Positions 63,785 through 64,000 of a DNA stretch of 64,000 nucleotides are shown here, piece after piece. Position numbers and translations under genes: made by a program. The stretch spans positions 1,116,001-1,180,000 of the forward strand of contig JACKKY010000001.1 of the NCBI GenBank assembly GCA_024236175.1, written 5' to 3'. Below the pieces are notes generated by a model that made no database searches, was not told where the DNA came from, and worked only from the letters and a program-made list of their open reading frames with translations. The stretch's first letter is position 1. Every line of letters starts with the position of its first letter. This stretch comes from Novosphingobium sp. (GTDB lineage: Bacteria > Pseudomonadota > Alphaproteobacteria > Sphingomonadales > Sphingomonadaceae).

Positions 63785-64000
63785 ATGACAACGCCGACGT
63801 CGCCGGGAAGCCCTTCCTATCCGCTTTCGCTGATGCTGTTCTCAGCCTTCTACGGCGGCATGGTCACGATTGCGGGCGTGCTGGGCGCCAAGCAGGTTGC
63901 CGTGGGTCCTCTGGCAGTGGAAGCCGGCATATTCCCCTTCCTGATCCTGGTGGGCATTTCGAGCGGCATCGCCGAACTCCACGGCGAGCAATGCGCGGCA
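63785..64000 (+). CDS. yhhQ: YhhQ/VUT-family queuosine precursor transporter, C-terminus beyond the window
   Basis: Seventy-two residues are visible before the right edge, with no stop. They include SLMLFSAFYGGMVTIAGVLGAK, in part, then QVAVGPLAVEAGIFPFLILVGIS, in part: two hydrophobic segments in the order of YhhQ, with the GxLGAKQ and EAGIFPFL patterns. YhhQ imports the queuosine precursors preQ0/preQ1. GluQ, at 11212, modifies the same nucleoside. It is divergent from the nucleoside transporter. The remaining protein must be checked in the flanking sequence. Confidence 0.72.
   Translation, partial: MTTPTSPGSPSYPLSLMLFSAFYGGMVTIAGVLGAKQVAVGPLAVEAGIFPFLILVGISSGIAELHGEQCAA

Overview
The window is high-GC chromosomal DNA from an alphaproteobacterium, most likely of the order Sphingomonadales (Novosphingobium, Erythrobacter or a relative). 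The evidence is a CtrA cell-cycle regulator, a malic enzyme fused to a phosphotransacetylase-like domain, DUF3576 and DUF202 proteins, a ribbon-helix-helix protein behind phaB, exosortase-A-associated polysaccharide genes, and many CoA-thioester and amidohydrolase catabolic genes. I see no rRNA, tRNA, CRISPR array, integrase or transposase. Both ends cut genes: a PilZ protein on the left and a YhhQ-type transporter on the right.

Layout. 1-6 kb: a tandem-PilZ protein, then a divergent catabolic group (cupin, amidohydrolase-2; opposite, a D-aminoacylase-like amidohydrolase, an NTF2-like protein and a TauD-type dioxygenase). 6-19.8 kb: housekeeping genes (LOG-family protein, thiD, glmM, a dicarboxylate-type symporter, an HNH nuclease, gluQ, a HIG1-like protein, a cobalamin adenosyltransferase, 3-hydroxyacyl-CoA dehydrogenase, small membrane proteins, mutS, maeB). 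19.9-27.8 kb: a tandem CaiB/BaiF CoA-transferase, trmB, an MFS transporter, ctrA, a DUF4126 protein, a thiolase and a MaoC hydratase. 27.8-31.8 kb: surface-polysaccharide genes (acyltransferase, O-ligase/polymerase, glycosyltransferase). 31.8-40.2 kb: a large acidic membrane-anchored protein and gltB-gltD. 40.2-45.2 kb: a PilZ protein, a DksA/TraR-type zinc finger, a Tat-exported SMP-30 protein, ung, an RNase D-like exonuclease, lptC and lptA. 45.4-47.8 kb: three genes resembling a phage tail-fibre module, isolated from other phage genes. 47.8-52.4 kb: the DUF3576-leuS-lptE-holA operon. 52.7-64 kb: an exported protein, phaB plus its ribbon-helix-helix neighbour, DUF305, murA, galU, a diguanylate cyclase, an L7/L12-like membrane protein, an NTF2-like protein, an SDR, a carboxylesterase, a nucleoside transporter and the start of a YhhQ-type gene.

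How the genes fit together. Envelope assembly recurs: LptC, LptA and LptE for LPS export, GlmM and MurA for peptidoglycan precursors, GalU for UDP-glucose, and the exosortase-associated polysaccharide genes. Carbon-storage and acyl-CoA metabolism recurs as well (thiolase, MaoC, hydroxyacyl-CoA dehydrogenase, PhaB, CaiB/BaiF).

The most striking anomaly is a patch at about 27.6-30.7 kb where four neighbouring genes of unrelated function all carry frame breaks, mostly apparent single-base deletions, while the protein sequence between breaks stays recognisable. This points to a local sequence-quality problem, or less likely to recent decay. The most interesting accessory element is the orphan tail-fibre-like cassette at 45.4-47.8 kb, which has its own AT-rich palindromic upstream region.
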